Source of the DNA: Comamonas granuli NBRC 101663
GTDB taxonomy: Bacteria > Pseudomonadota > Gammaproteobacteria > Burkholderiales > Burkholderiaceae_C
Assembly (NCBI RefSeq): GCF_000739995.1
Contig: NZ_BBJX01000006.1
Location: 1 to 64,000, forward strand
Reading direction: 5' to 3'
DNA: 64,000 nt
The notes under the pieces are model-generated. The model was given only the letters and a program-made list of their open reading frames with translations. It ran no database searches and was not told where the DNA came from. Positions within the stretch are counted from its first letter, which is position 1; every line of letters starts with the position of its first letter. A program made the position numbers and the translations under genes. Below, one piece after another: positions 55,101 through 63,266 of this stretch.

Positions 55101-56330
55101 ATGCATTCCTCCCCTGCCCAAACTCCCCTGTCCGACGCCGTTGCCCAGGCGCTGGAAGTCTCCCTGCGGGGCGCAGACGAACTGCTGCCGCGTGACGAAT
55201 GGGTGAAAAAGCTCCAGCGTTCCGAATCCTCGGGCCAGCCGCTGCGCATCAAGCTGGGGCTGGACCCCACGGCGCCCGACATCCACATCGGCCACACGGT
55301 GGTGCTCAACAAGCTGCGCCAGTTGCAGGACCTGGGCCACCAGGTGATCTTCCTGATCGGCGACTTCACCAGCCTGATCGGCGACCCCTCGGGCCGCAAC
55401 AGCACGCGCCCGCCGCTCACGCCCGAGCAGATCAAGGCCAATGCCGAGACCTACTACCGCCAGGCCAGCCTGGTGCTGGACCCGGCACGCACCGAGATCC
55501 GCTACAACAGCGAATGGAGCGAGCCCCTGGGCGCGGCCGGCATGATCCAGCTCGCCGCCAAGTACACCGTGGCGCGCATGATGGAGCGCGACGACTTCCA
55601 CAAGCGCTTTTCCACGGGCCAGTCGATCAGCGTGCACGAGTTCCTGTACCCGCTGATGCAGGGCTACGACTCCGTGGCGCTCAAGAGCGACCTGGAGCTG
55701 GGCGGCACGGACCAGAAGTTCAACCTGCTCATGGGCCGCCACCTGCAGCAGGAATACGGCCAGGAGCCGCAGTGCATCCTGACCATGCCGCTGCTGGTGG
55801 GCCTGGACGGCGTGGACAAGATGTCCAAGTCCAAGAACAACTACATCGGCATCACCGAGGACGCCAACACCATGTTCGCCAAGGTGCTGTCGATCTCCGA
55901 CGACCTGATGTGGGACTGGTACACCCTGCTGTCCTTCCGCAGCCTGGCCGAGATCGCCGCGCTCCAGGCCGAGGTGGCCGGCGGGCGCAACCCCAAGGAC
56001 GCCAAGGTGTTGCTCGCCAAGGAAATCACCACGCGCTTTCACAGCGCCGCGGCGGCCGAGGCGGCGGAGCAGGACTTCATCCACCGCAGCAAGGGCGGCG
56101 TGCCCGACGACATTCCCGAAGTGCAGCTCTGCGGCGCGCCGCTGGGCATAGGCGCCTTGCTCAAGCAGGCCAACCTGGCCCCCTCGACCAGCGAGGCGGG
56201 CCGCCTGATCGACGGCGGCGGCGTGCGCGTCGATGGCAGCGTGGTCAGCGACAAGGGCCTGAAGCTCGACGCAGGCAGCTACGTGGTGCAGGTGGGCAAG
56301 CGCAAGTTTGCGCGCGTGACGCTGGCCTGA
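55101..56330 (+). CDS. tyrS: Tyrosyl-tRNA synthetase (TyrRS, S4-containing)
   Basis: This 409-residue class I synthetase has the HIGH-type motif IHIGH (residues 61-65), the KMSKS loop (240-244) and a C-terminal S4 domain (about 345-405). The spacing and the [15 protein letters not shown] start match the shorter TyrRS/TyrZ subgroup of beta- and gammaproteobacteria. It charges tRNA-Tyr with tyrosine. A repeat copy lies between it and the convergent LysR gene. Confidence 0.96.
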   Translation: MHSSPAQTPLSDAVAQALEVSLRGADELLPRDEWVKKLQRSESSGQPLRIKLGLDPTAPDIHIGHTVVLNKLRQLQDLGHQVIFLIGDFTSLIGDPSGRNSTRPPLTPEQIKANAETYYRQASLVLDPARTEIRYNSEWSEPLGAAGMIQLAAKYTVARMMERDDFHKRFSTGQSISVHEFLYPLMQGYDSVALKSDLELGGTDQKFNLLMGRHLQQEYGQEPQCILTMPLLVGLDGVDKMSKSKNNYIGITEDANTMFAKVLSISDDLMWDWYTLLSFRSLAEIAALQAEVAGGRNPKDAKVLLAKEITTRFHSAAAAEAAEQDFIHRSKGGVPDDIPEVQLCGAPLGIGALLKQANLAPSTSEAGRLIDGGGVRVDGSVVSDKGLKLDAGSYVVQVGKRKFARVTLA

Positions 56331-56368
56331 GAGGCCCCGGGGGCCGCAGATCTGTTGTCAGGCGTTTG

Positions 56369-56422
56369 GGGAAAATTGGCCTTCAGCAATTGCGCAGCAA
56401 GCGCGAGCAGCTATGGATTCAG
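56369..56422 (-). repeat. Dispersed palindromic repeat, copy 14 (tyrS-lysR gap)
   Basis: Read on the minus strand: CTGAATCCATAGCTGCTCGC, then GCTTGCTGCGCAATTGCTG and AAGGCCAATTTTCCCC. Its first 20 bases are nearly identical to copy 5. Confidence 0.8.
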
Positions 56423-56428
56423 GAGCGA

Positions 56429-57418
56429 TTACGCCGCCGCCGGGTGCGTGCCCGGGGCGGCGATGTCGCCGATGGCCAGGCGTGTGGCCAGGGCCTGGGC
56501 CTGCAGCCAGGCGCAGAAGGCGCGGATCTCGGGCCGCTGGCTGCTGCGCGGTGCCACCAGCAGCCAGTACGCCAGCGGCGAGTCCAGCCGGTAGGCGGGC
56601 AGCACCTCCACCAGGTCGCCCGCGGCCAGCGACTCGGTGATCAGCGGCAGGCGCGCCAGCGCCAGGCCCTGGCCCGCCAGGGCCGCCTGCACGATCTGGT
56701 GCGCGTAGTTGAAGTACAGCCAGCGCTTGGGGCTCAGGTCGGCCTGGCCGTAGGCCTGCAGCCAGCGCGGCCAGGTGAGCCACTCCAGGTAGGGCAGGCG
56801 GTGGGCGTCGCCCGCGTCGATCAGTGTGAAGCGCGCCACGTCGGCAGGGGTGCGTATGGGTCCGGCGCTCTGCAGCAGCCAGGGGCTGGCGACCACGGCG
56901 AGCTGTTCGCCAAAAAGCAGTTCGGCGCCCTGGGTGCCGGGGCCGGGCTGTGTGTAGCGCAGCGCCAGGTCGGCGTCGGAGATCTCCAGGTCCACCTTGG
57001 CGTCGGTGGTGTCGATGCGGATGTCGATGTCCGGGTTGTCGCGCTGGAACTGCTCCAGCCGCGGGATCAGCCACATCGAGGCAAAACTCGCCCAGGTGGA
57101 AATGGCCACGCTCTTGCGCCCGGCCTGCAGGCGCACCTGGCGCACGGCGGCGTCCATGCGTTCGATGGCCGGGGCCACGGCGTGCAGCAACTGCGCTCCG
57201 GCGCTGGTGAGCTCCACGGCGCGTGTGTGGCGCAGGAACAGGGCCACGCCCACGTCGTCCTCCAGCGCCTGGATCTGGCGGCTCACGGCCGACTGCGTCA
57301 GGGCCAGCTCGTCGGCGGCGGCGCGGAAGTTCAGGTGCCGGGCGACGGCCAGAAAGGCGCGCCAGTGCCCCAGCGCCACAGGGCGCGTGCGCAGCCGGGG
57401 GTGGGGGGTGTCATGCAT
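56429..57418 (-). CDS. LysR-family transcriptional regulator (GcvA-like)
   Basis: This 329-residue LysR-type regulator has an N-terminal helix-turn-helix (HWRAFLAVARHLNFRAAADE, LALTQSAVSRQIQALE) and a two-lobed effector domain (about 100-315). The ALRYTQPGPGTQGAELLF pattern is typical of the GcvA/AmpR branch. It is divergent from the DUF2917 gene with dyads between. The effector is unknown. The C-terminal tail is Ala/Pro-rich. Confidence 0.88.
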   Translation of the reverse strand: MHDTPHPRLRTRPVALGHWRAFLAVARHLNFRAAADELALTQSAVSRQIQALEDDVGVALFLRHTRAVELTSAGAQLLHAVAPAIERMDAAVRQVRLQAGRKSVAISTWASFASMWLIPRLEQFQRDNPDIDIRIDTTDAKVDLEISDADLALRYTQPGPGTQGAELLFGEQLAVVASPWLLQSAGPIRTPADVARFTLIDAGDAHRLPYLEWLTWPRWLQAYGQADLSPKRWLYFNYAHQIVQAALAGQGLALARLPLITESLAAGDLVEVLPAYRLDSPLAYWLLVAPRSSQRPEIRAFCAWLQAQALATRLAIGDIAAPGTHPAAA

Positions 57419-57421
57419 GCG

Positions 57422-57470
57422 TTGATTGATGTGGAAATGTAATCAATAACCGTCCATGAATTCATTGGAC
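57422..57470. promoter_or_regulatory. LysR-type operator region between lysR and DUF2917 gene
   Basis: TTGATT-N13-AATCAA (57422-57446) is an inverted repeat of LysR T-N11-A type. Next to it, ATGAATTCAT is a palindrome flanked by GTCC and TGGAC (57452-57470). Such paired dyads are common in divergent LysR promoters. Confidence 0.55.
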
Positions 57471-57527
57471 TGCGTGATTTTGGCGGCGCATCATAGAGGT
57501 GTACCTAGGGTTTTCCAGGAGATCGCC

Positions 57528-57908
57528 ATGCAACTCGCCTATCTTCGCAATCTGCAACAATTCACCGCCCCCGCCGGGGCTGCGGCACGGGAGGTGCGCA
57601 CGCTCGCCGTGGGCGCGGCGCACAGCCTGCAGGGGCAGCGCGCCACCGTTCTGCGCGTGGTGCAGGGCCAGGCCTGGGTCACGCTGGGCGATGGGCCGCA
57701 CGGCCAGGCGGGCGAGCGCGCAGGCGATGGCTTCTTGCACGCGGGCCAGAGCCTGCGCATTCCTGCGGGCCAGCAGGTGGTGGTCGAATCCGTGGGCACG
57801 GCGCCGCTGCAGTACCGCCTGCAGGCCGTCGAGCGGGCGCAGCCCCTGCCCACCTGGTGGCAACGCGCCCAGGTGGGGCCGGGCGGTGCCGAACTGTGCT
57901 GCGCCTGA
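57528..57908 (+). CDS. DUF2917 cupin-like protein
   Basis: This 126-residue protein is all-beta, with RVVQGQAWVTLGDGPHGQAG and a FLHAGQSLRIPAGQQVVVES turn typical of the DUF2917 family, which resembles a small cupin. Function is unestablished. AGGAG (57517-57521) supports the start. It is divergent from the LysR gene and presumably regulated by it. A strong terminator follows, making it monocistronic. Confidence 0.75.
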   Translation: MQLAYLRNLQQFTAPAGAAAREVRTLAVGAAHSLQGQRATVLRVVQGQAWVTLGDGPHGQAGERAGDGFLHAGQSLRIPAGQQVVVESVGTAPLQYRLQAVERAQPLPTWWQRAQVGPGGAELCCA

Positions 57909-57940
57909 CCCCCTGGCCGAACGCCTGATATGCCCTCTGG

Positions 57941-57988
57941 ACGGGCCGCTGCGGCTTGCATTGGCAGGCGGCCGCGGCCCGTTTTTTT
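57941..57988 (+). terminator. Rho-independent terminator after DUF2917 gene
   Basis: The 9-bp arms ACGGGCCGC/GCGGCCCGT end in seven T residues, 38 bp before the glmU start. Confidence 0.85.
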
Positions 57989-58025
57989 GCGTCTGCGCCG
58001 CGCCCGATGCCGATAATGGCGCCCC

Positions 58026-59477
58026 ATGACTCCCACTCCCACCGCACTGGACATCCTCATCATGGCCGCGGGCAAGGGCACGCGCATGAAAAGCCGCCTG
58101 CCCAAGGTCTTGCAGCGTCTGGCGGGCCGTCCCCTCTTGCACCATGTGCTGGACCAGGCCGCGCACCTGCAGGCGCGCAGCGCCATCGTCATCACCGGCC
58201 ACGGTGCTACAGAAGTAGAAGCTGCTACCGCAGGCCTGGCGGGCGCTGCGGCCTCATTTGACCTCAAATTCGTACGCCAGGAGCCGCAACTGGGCACCGG
58301 CCACGCCGTGCAGCAGGCCGTGCCCTGCCTGGCAGACGACGGCACGGTGGTCGTGCTCTCGGGCGATGTGCCGCTGACCCAGGCCGACACGCTGCGCGCG
58401 CTGGTGGCGGCCTCGCAGGCCGTGCCCGGCGGGCAACTGGCGCTGCTGACCGTGCGCCTGCCCGACCCCGCGGGCTATGGCCGCATCCTGCGCGATGCCG
58501 CGGGGCGGGTGACGGGCATCGTCGAGCACAAGGACGCGAGCGAGGCCCAGCGCGCCATCGATGAGATCTACAGCGGCATCATGGCCGTGCCCGCGCGCCA
58601 GCTCAAGCCCTGGCTGGCGCGCCTGAGCAACGACAACGCCCAGGGCGAGTACTACCTCACCGACATCGTCGCCATGGCCGTGGCCGACGGGCTGCCGGTG
58701 GTGGCCCACCGCATCGACGATGCCCTGCAGGTGGCCGGCGTGAACAGCCCCCTGCAACTGGCCGAGCTCGAACGCGCGCACCAACTGCGCCAGGCGCGCG
58801 CGCTGATGGAGCAGGGCGTGCGCCTGCTGGACCCCGCCCGCTTTGACCTGCGCGACGACGCGCGCACCGGCGTGCGCGGCGAGCTGCTCTGCGGGCCGGA
58901 CGTGGAGATCGACGTGGGCTGCATCTTCACCGGCCGCGTGGAGCTGGGCGAAGGCGTGCAGGTGGGCGCGCACTGCTGCATTGCCAATGCGCGCATTGCG
59001 GCGGGCGCGGTCATCCACCCCTACACCCACATCGACGGCGAGAAGCTCGGCGCCAGCGTGGGCGCGGGCGCCCTCGTGGGCCCCTATGCGCGCCTGCGCC
59101 CCGGCGCCGTGCTGGGGCGCGAGGTGCACATCGGCAATTTCGTCGAAGTGAAGAATTCCACCTTGGCCGACGGCGCCAAGGCCAACCACCTGGCCTACCT
59201 GGGCGACGCCACGGTGGGCGAGCGCGTGAACTACGGCGCGGGCAGCATCACCGCCAACTACGACGGCGCGAACAAGCACCGTACCGTGATCGAGGCCGAC
59301 GTGCACGTGGGCAGCAACTGCGTGCTGGTGGCGCCCGTGACCATCGGCGCCGGCGCCACGGTGGGCGGCGGCTCCACCATCACCAAGGACGTGCCCGCGG
59401 GCGCCCTGGGTGTGGCGCGCGGCAAGCAATTGGCGATTGCGAACTGGCAGCGCCCGACCAAGCAGCCCAAGCCATGA
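58026..59477 (+). CDS. glmU: Bifunctional UDP-GlcNAc pyrophosphorylase / GlcN-1-P acetyltransferase
   Basis: This 483-residue enzyme makes UDP-GlcNAc for peptidoglycan and LPS. Its N-terminal nucleotidyltransferase (LIMAAGKGTRMKSRLPKVL, QLGTGHA, LSGDVPL) is joined to a C-terminal left-handed beta-helix acetyltransferase (GAHCCIANARI, GYAR-type region, NYDGANKHRT). It is longer than E. coli GlmU (456). Part of the excess, about residues 59-81 (ATEVEAATAGLAGAAASF), is encoded by a dispersed repeat between GHG and the QLGTGHA active-site segment. The histidine kinase gene overlaps its stop (ATGA). Confidence 0.96.
   Translation: MTPTPTALDILIMAAGKGTRMKSRLPKVLQRLAGRPLLHHVLDQAAHLQARSAIVITGHGATEVEAATAGLAGAAASFDLKFVRQEPQLGTGHAVQQAVPCLADDGTVVVLSGDVPLTQADTLRALVAASQAVPGGQLALLTVRLPDPAGYGRILRDAAGRVTGIVEHKDASEAQRAIDEIYSGIMAVPARQLKPWLARLSNDNAQGEYYLTDIVAMAVADGLPVVAHRIDDALQVAGVNSPLQLAELERAHQLRQARALMEQGVRLLDPARFDLRDDARTGVRGELLCGPDVEIDVGCIFTGRVELGEGVQVGAHCCIANARIAAGAVIHPYTHIDGEKLGASVGAGALVGPYARLRPGAVLGREVHIGNFVEVKNSTLADGAKANHLAYLGDATVGERVNYGAGSITANYDGANKHRTVIEADVHVGSNCVLVAPVTIGAGATVGGGSTITKDVPAGALGVARGKQLAIANWQRPTKQPKP
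58205..58268 (+). repeat. Dispersed palindromic repeat, copy 15 (inside glmU)
   Basis: GCTACAGAAGTAGAAGCTGC, then TACCGCAGGCCTGGCGGGCG and CTGCGGCCTCATTTGACC, are diverged but alignable over the whole element. It is in frame with glmU. Confidence 0.62.
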
Positions 59478-60280
59478 GCGTGCCCGTGCCGCCGCCAGCC
59501 CCCGAGCCCGGCCCCTACGCCGGGCTGGATGCCCCGGAACTGCGCGCCCTGCTGGCCGGGCGCGACGCCGCGCTGGCCGATCAGCAGGCGGCCCTGCAGG
59601 CCTGGACCCACGCCGTCTCGCACGACCTGCGCGCGCCGCTGCGCCACATCACCTCCTTCGGGCCGCTGGTGCGCGAGCTGCTGCAGGACGCGCCCGGCCT
59701 GGACGCCACCGCCCGCGCAGAAGCGCTGGACTACCTGGCCACCATGGACCAATCCGCCCGCCGCATGGGCCGCATGCTCGACGGCCTGCTGCAACTGGCG
59801 CGCATCGCCCGCGCACCGTTCATGCCCCAGGCCGTGGACCTGGGCGCCCTGGTGCACGAGGTGCGCGCGGCCCTGGCGCCGCGCTGCGCAGGCCGCGCCG
59901 TGCACTGGCAGGTGCCCGATGCCTGGCCTGCGCTGCATGGCGACACCGAACTCCTGCGCACCCTGCTCACCGAGCTGCTGGGCAATGCCGTCAAGTTCAC
60001 CCGCGGGCGCGAACCAGCGCAGATCCGCGTGGACGCCGAACGCGGCGCCGACGGGCGCTGTGCCCTGCGCGTGCAGGACAACGGCACGGGTTTCGACCCC
60101 GCGCGTGCGCAGGCGCTGTTCGGCATCTTCCAGCGCCTGCACCGCGAGAGCGAGTTCGACGGCGCGGGCTGCGGCCTGGCGGCCGTGCGCGCCATCGCCC
60201 AGCGCCATGGCGGCACGGTGAGCGTGCAGGCGGCGCCGGGGGCGGGCTGCACGGTCAGTGTCTGCTGGCCCGGTAGTTGA
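59474..60280 (+). CDS. Soluble histidine kinase without sensor domain
   Basis: This 268-residue protein has a Pro-rich start, a HisKA dimerisation helix with the phospho-accepting His50 (WTHAVSHDLRAPLRH) and an HATPase domain (LGNAVKF, DNGTGFDP, GAGCGLAAVRAI). No membrane helix or PAS/GAF domain is present, and no response regulator is adjacent. The sequence resembles the kinase core of bacteriophytochrome-like proteins. It overlaps glmU by four bases, so it is translated with it. Confidence 0.85.
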   Translation: MSVPVPPPAPEPGPYAGLDAPELRALLAGRDAALADQQAALQAWTHAVSHDLRAPLRHITSFGPLVRELLQDAPGLDATARAEALDYLATMDQSARRMGRMLDGLLQLARIARAPFMPQAVDLGALVHEVRAALAPRCAGRAVHWQVPDAWPALHGDTELLRTLLTELLGNAVKFTRGREPAQIRVDAERGADGRCALRVQDNGTGFDPARAQALFGIFQRLHRESEFDGAGCGLAAVRAIAQRHGGTVSVQAAPGAGCTVSVCWPGS

Positions 60281-60345
60281 TATCAAAACGATAGCTGCTT
60301 GTGCTTATGCGGCGAGCGCTACAGGCAGTTTTGTTGTGAATTTTG
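60280..60345 (+). repeat. Dispersed palindromic repeat, copy 16 (forms Lrp gene end)
   Basis: ATCAAAACGATAGCTGCTTG, then TGCTTATGCGGCGAGCGCTA and CAGGCAGTTTTGTTGTGAA. On the minus strand it encodes about the last 13 residues (KFTTKLPVALAA) and the stop of the Lrp gene. It begins at the stop of the kinase gene. Confidence 0.75.
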
Positions 60346-60796
60346 CCCGCTTGGTGGCAAAAAAGGCCTTCACGTTGCGCACATTGGCATCGCCCGTGAA
60401 CAGGCGCTGGGCCAGCGCCAGGTAGGCAGGCATGTCGCTCGTGTGCAGCACCAGCACAAAGTCCGGCCCGGGGGATACGCGCCAGCATTGCTGCACGCAG
60501 GGCTCCTGCACGGCGCGGGCCTCGAAGGCGTCCAGCCACTCGGCGCCCTGGCGGTCGAGCGCGACTTCCACGATGCACGCCAGCCCATGCCCCTGCACGG
60601 CAGCCAGCCGCTCGGGCTGGACGATGGCCACCTGACGTTCGATCAGCCCGCACTCGTGCAGGCGCCGCACGCGCCGCAGGCAGGTGGGGGGCGATACATG
60701 CACCTGCTCGGCCAGCCACTGGTTGCTGCGCGCGGCGTCGTCCTGCAGCAGGTCCAGCAGCTTGAGGTCCACGGCATCCAGGATGATTTCTTCCAT
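60305..60796 (-). CDS. Lrp/AsnC-family transcriptional regulator
   Basis: This 163-residue protein has the N-terminal helix-turn-helix (LDLLQDDAARSNQWLAEQ, VHVSPPTCLRRVRRLHE) and a RAM domain (about 70-150). It is divergent from glmS across an unusually AT-rich 140-bp region. Whether it controls glmS or only itself is not visible. The C-terminus (KFTTKLPVALAA) is supplied by a dispersed repeat. The start at 60796 is chosen at MEEIILDAVD. Confidence 0.87.
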   Translation of the reverse strand: MEEIILDAVDLKLLDLLQDDAARSNQWLAEQVHVSPPTCLRRVRRLHECGLIERQVAIVQPERLAAVQGHGLACIVEVALDRQGAEWLDAFEARAVQEPCVQQCWRVSPGPDFVLVLHTSDMPAYLALAQRLFTGDANVRNVKAFFATKRAKFTTKLPVALAA

Positions 60797-60820
60797 ACTT
60801 AACGTGATTTTGCTTGGAAA

Positions 60821-60853
60821 TTTCACATGTGTGATTTGTCGAAATTAAATTTC
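60821..60853. promoter_or_regulatory. AT-rich operator region between lrp and glmS
   Basis: TCACA-TG-TGTGA (60823-60834) and the perfect palindrome GAAATTAAATTTC (60841-60853) lie in the only strongly AT-rich stretch of the neighbourhood; another GAAATTT follows at about 60876. They are plausible Lrp sites and promoter elements for both genes. Confidence 0.55.
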
Positions 60854-60936
60854 AAAAACATACAAAAATCAATCTGAAATTTGGCGCGCCCCTGCCTACC
60901 ATCGCGCCATCGCTTCCCCCAGGCAGGAGAAAACCC

Positions 60937-62835
60937 ATGTGCGGCATCGTCGGCGCGGTATCACGGCGCAACATCGTTCCCATTCTTGTGCAAGGCCTGC
61001 AGCGGCTGGAATACCGCGGCTACGACTCCTGCGGCCTGGCCGTGCACGCCGCCAGCCCCGATGCCGCGCGCCCCGCGGGCCTGCAGCGCGCGCGCAGCAC
61101 GGCCCGCGTGGCCGAGCTGCTGGCGCAGGTGCAGACCGAGCACATCGAAGGCGCCTCCGGCATTGCCCATACCCGCTGGGCCACGCACGGCGCGCCGGCG
61201 GTGCACAACGCGCACCCGCATTTCAGCTACGGCCCGCTTGCCGATGGGGCCGACGGCCGTCCCGGCCGCGTGGCCCTGGTGCACAACGGCATCATCGAAA
61301 ACCACGAGGAGCTGCGTGCGCAACTGCAGGCGCGGGGCTATGCCTTCGCCAGCCAGACGGATACCGAGGTCATCGCCCATCTGGTGGACAGCCACTACGA
61401 CGGCGACCTGTTCCAGGCCGTGCAGGCGGCAGTCGGCGCGCTGCGCGGCGCCTACGCCATTGCTGTACTGCACAAGGACGAGCCGCACCGGGTGGTGGGG
61501 GCACGCGCGGGCTCGCCGCTCATCCTGGGCGTGGGGCAGGACGGGGCCGAGCACTTCCTGGCCAGCGACGCCATGGCCCTGGCCGGGGTGACCGACCAGA
61601 TCGTCTACCTGGAAGAGGGCGACCTGGTGGACCTGCAGTTGGGCCGCTACTGGATCGTGGGCAAAGACCGCGCCCCGCTCACGCCCGCACAGCGCCCCGT
61701 GCGCACCGTGCAGGCCTTCAGCGGCGCGGCCGAGCTGGGCCCCTACCGGCACTACATGCAGAAGGAGATCTTCGAGCAGCCGCGCGCCATTGCTGACACG
61801 CTCGAAGGCGTGCAGGCCGTCGTGCCCGAGCTGTTCGACGGCCCGGGCGGCACCGCCGCCTGGCGCGTGTTCAAGGAGATCGACCGCGTGCTCATCCTGG
61901 CCTGCGGCACCAGCTACTACAGCGGCTGCACGGCCAAGTACTGGCTGGAAGACATCGCCGGCATTCCCACCCAGGTGGAGGTGGCCAGCGAATACCGCTA
62001 CCGCACCAGCGTGCCCGACCCGCGCACCCTGGTCGTGGCCATCAGCCAGAGCGGCGAGACCGCCGACACCCTGGCCGCGCTGCGCCACGCGCAAGGCCTG
62101 GGCATGCGCCACACCCTCACCATCTGCAACGTGGCCACCAGCGCCATGGTGCGCGAGTGCGAGCTGGCCTACATCACCCGCGCAGGGGTCGAGATCGGCG
62201 TGGCCAGCACCAAGGCCTTCACCACGCAGCTGGCGGGCCTGTTCCTGCTCACGCTGGCGCTGGCGCAGTCGCGCGGGCGCCTCACCGAGGACGAGGAGGC
62301 CGCCCACCTCCAGGCCATGCGCCACCTGCCCGTGGCCCTGCAGGCCGTGCTGGCGCTCGAACCCCAGATCATCGGCTGGGCCGAAGTCTTTGCGCGCATG
62401 GAGAACGCCCTGTTCCTGGGCCGGGGCCTGCACTACCCCATTGCGCTCGAAGGCGCGCTCAAGCTCAAGGAAATCAGCTACATCCACGCCGAGGCCTACC
62501 CGGCCGGTGAACTCAAGCATGGCCCGCTGGCGCTGGTGGACGCCAGCATGCCGGTGGTGACGGTGGCGCCCAACGATGCGCTGCTGGAAAAGCTCAAGAG
62601 CAACCTGCAGGAGGTGCGCGCGCGCGGCGGCGTGCTCTACGTGCTGGCCGATGCCGACACGCGCATCGACAGCAGCGAAGGCATCCACGTCATCCGCATG
62701 CCCGAGCACTACGGCGCCCTCTCGCCCATCCTGCACGTGCTGCCGCTGCAACTGCTGGCCTACCACACGGCCTGCGCACGAGGGACGGACGTGGACAAGC
62801 CACGCAATTTGGCCAAGAGCGTGACGGTGGAGTGA
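60937..62835 (+). CDS. glmS: Glutamine-fructose-6-phosphate aminotransferase
   Basis: This 632-residue enzyme makes glucosamine-6-phosphate, the first step toward UDP-GlcNAc. The N-terminal glutaminase has the nucleophile Cys2 (MCGIVGAV) and GYDSCGLA. Two SIS domains follow ([43 protein letters not shown]), with the family C-terminus LAKSVTVE. A stretch near residues 50-62 is slightly longer than in E. coli. It is preceded by AGGAGA. It works in the same pathway as glmU 1.5 kb upstream. Confidence 0.97.
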   Translation: MCGIVGAVSRRNIVPILVQGLQRLEYRGYDSCGLAVHAASPDAARPAGLQRARSTARVAELLAQVQTEHIEGASGIAHTRWATHGAPAVHNAHPHFSYGPLADGADGRPGRVALVHNGIIENHEELRAQLQARGYAFASQTDTEVIAHLVDSHYDGDLFQAVQAAVGALRGAYAIAVLHKDEPHRVVGARAGSPLILGVGQDGAEHFLASDAMALAGVTDQIVYLEEGDLVDLQLGRYWIVGKDRAPLTPAQRPVRTVQAFSGAAELGPYRHYMQKEIFEQPRAIADTLEGVQAVVPELFDGPGGTAAWRVFKEIDRVLILACGTSYYSGCTAKYWLEDIAGIPTQVEVASEYRYRTSVPDPRTLVVAISQSGETADTLAALRHAQGLGMRHTLTICNVATSAMVRECELAYITRAGVEIGVASTKAFTTQLAGLFLLTLALAQSRGRLTEDEEAAHLQAMRHLPVALQAVLALEPQIIGWAEVFARMENALFLGRGLHYPIALEGALKLKEISYIHAEAYPAGELKHGPLALVDASMPVVTVAPNDALLEKLKSNLQEVRARGGVLYVLADADTRIDSSEGIHVIRMPEHYGALSPILHVLPLQLLAYHTACARGTDVDKPRNLAKSVTVE

Positions 62836-63266
62836 GCCGCCCTTATTCCAACGGCACCTCGATCGAAAAAGAATAAACCCCGGACGTTGGGGGTGGGCTG
62901 ACGTTGACGTTCCCCAGCCTCTATTTCTGACTGGCTCAGGAATTCGAGGGGGCTTCACGTGGACTACATCACCACCATGTCCATGCACACGGTCGCAGCC
63001 AAGACGGTGCGCAACCTGCCCGAATCCATCTGGGGACCGCTATCGCCCTACGATGATGTGGCCCTGGACTGATCATCGCAGCAAACGCACAAGGTTTCCG
63101 AGGGGGCTTCATACAGCAGTAGTAAAAAGGCCTCGTCTGGATTGCTGTGAGCCTCTCTTTGGACGGACATGGCGACGCACTCGGCGGTGTTCACGACTTT
63201 AGATGGACGATTACTTGGCGAGATAGTGCGCACAATGGCATGGATGCTGGACCGCTGTTTACGACT
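62836..63266. other. 431-bp region without a recognised gene
   Basis: Between glmS and the GGDEF gene, base composition drops and codon bias is lost. A 13-bp direct repeat, CGAGGGGGCTTCA, occurs at 62945-62957 and 63099-63111. A 37-codon frame on the plus strand (GTG at 62959 to 63072) and a 61-codon frame on the minus strand (63233 to 63048) are present. Neither is recognisable, and they overlap. It may be the scar of a deleted or transferred gene. Confidence 0.5.

Noticed and set aside
60854-60936. glmS ribozyme upstream of glmS
   Set aside because: The gap is too short, the ribozyme is a Gram-positive feature, and no core sequence is present.
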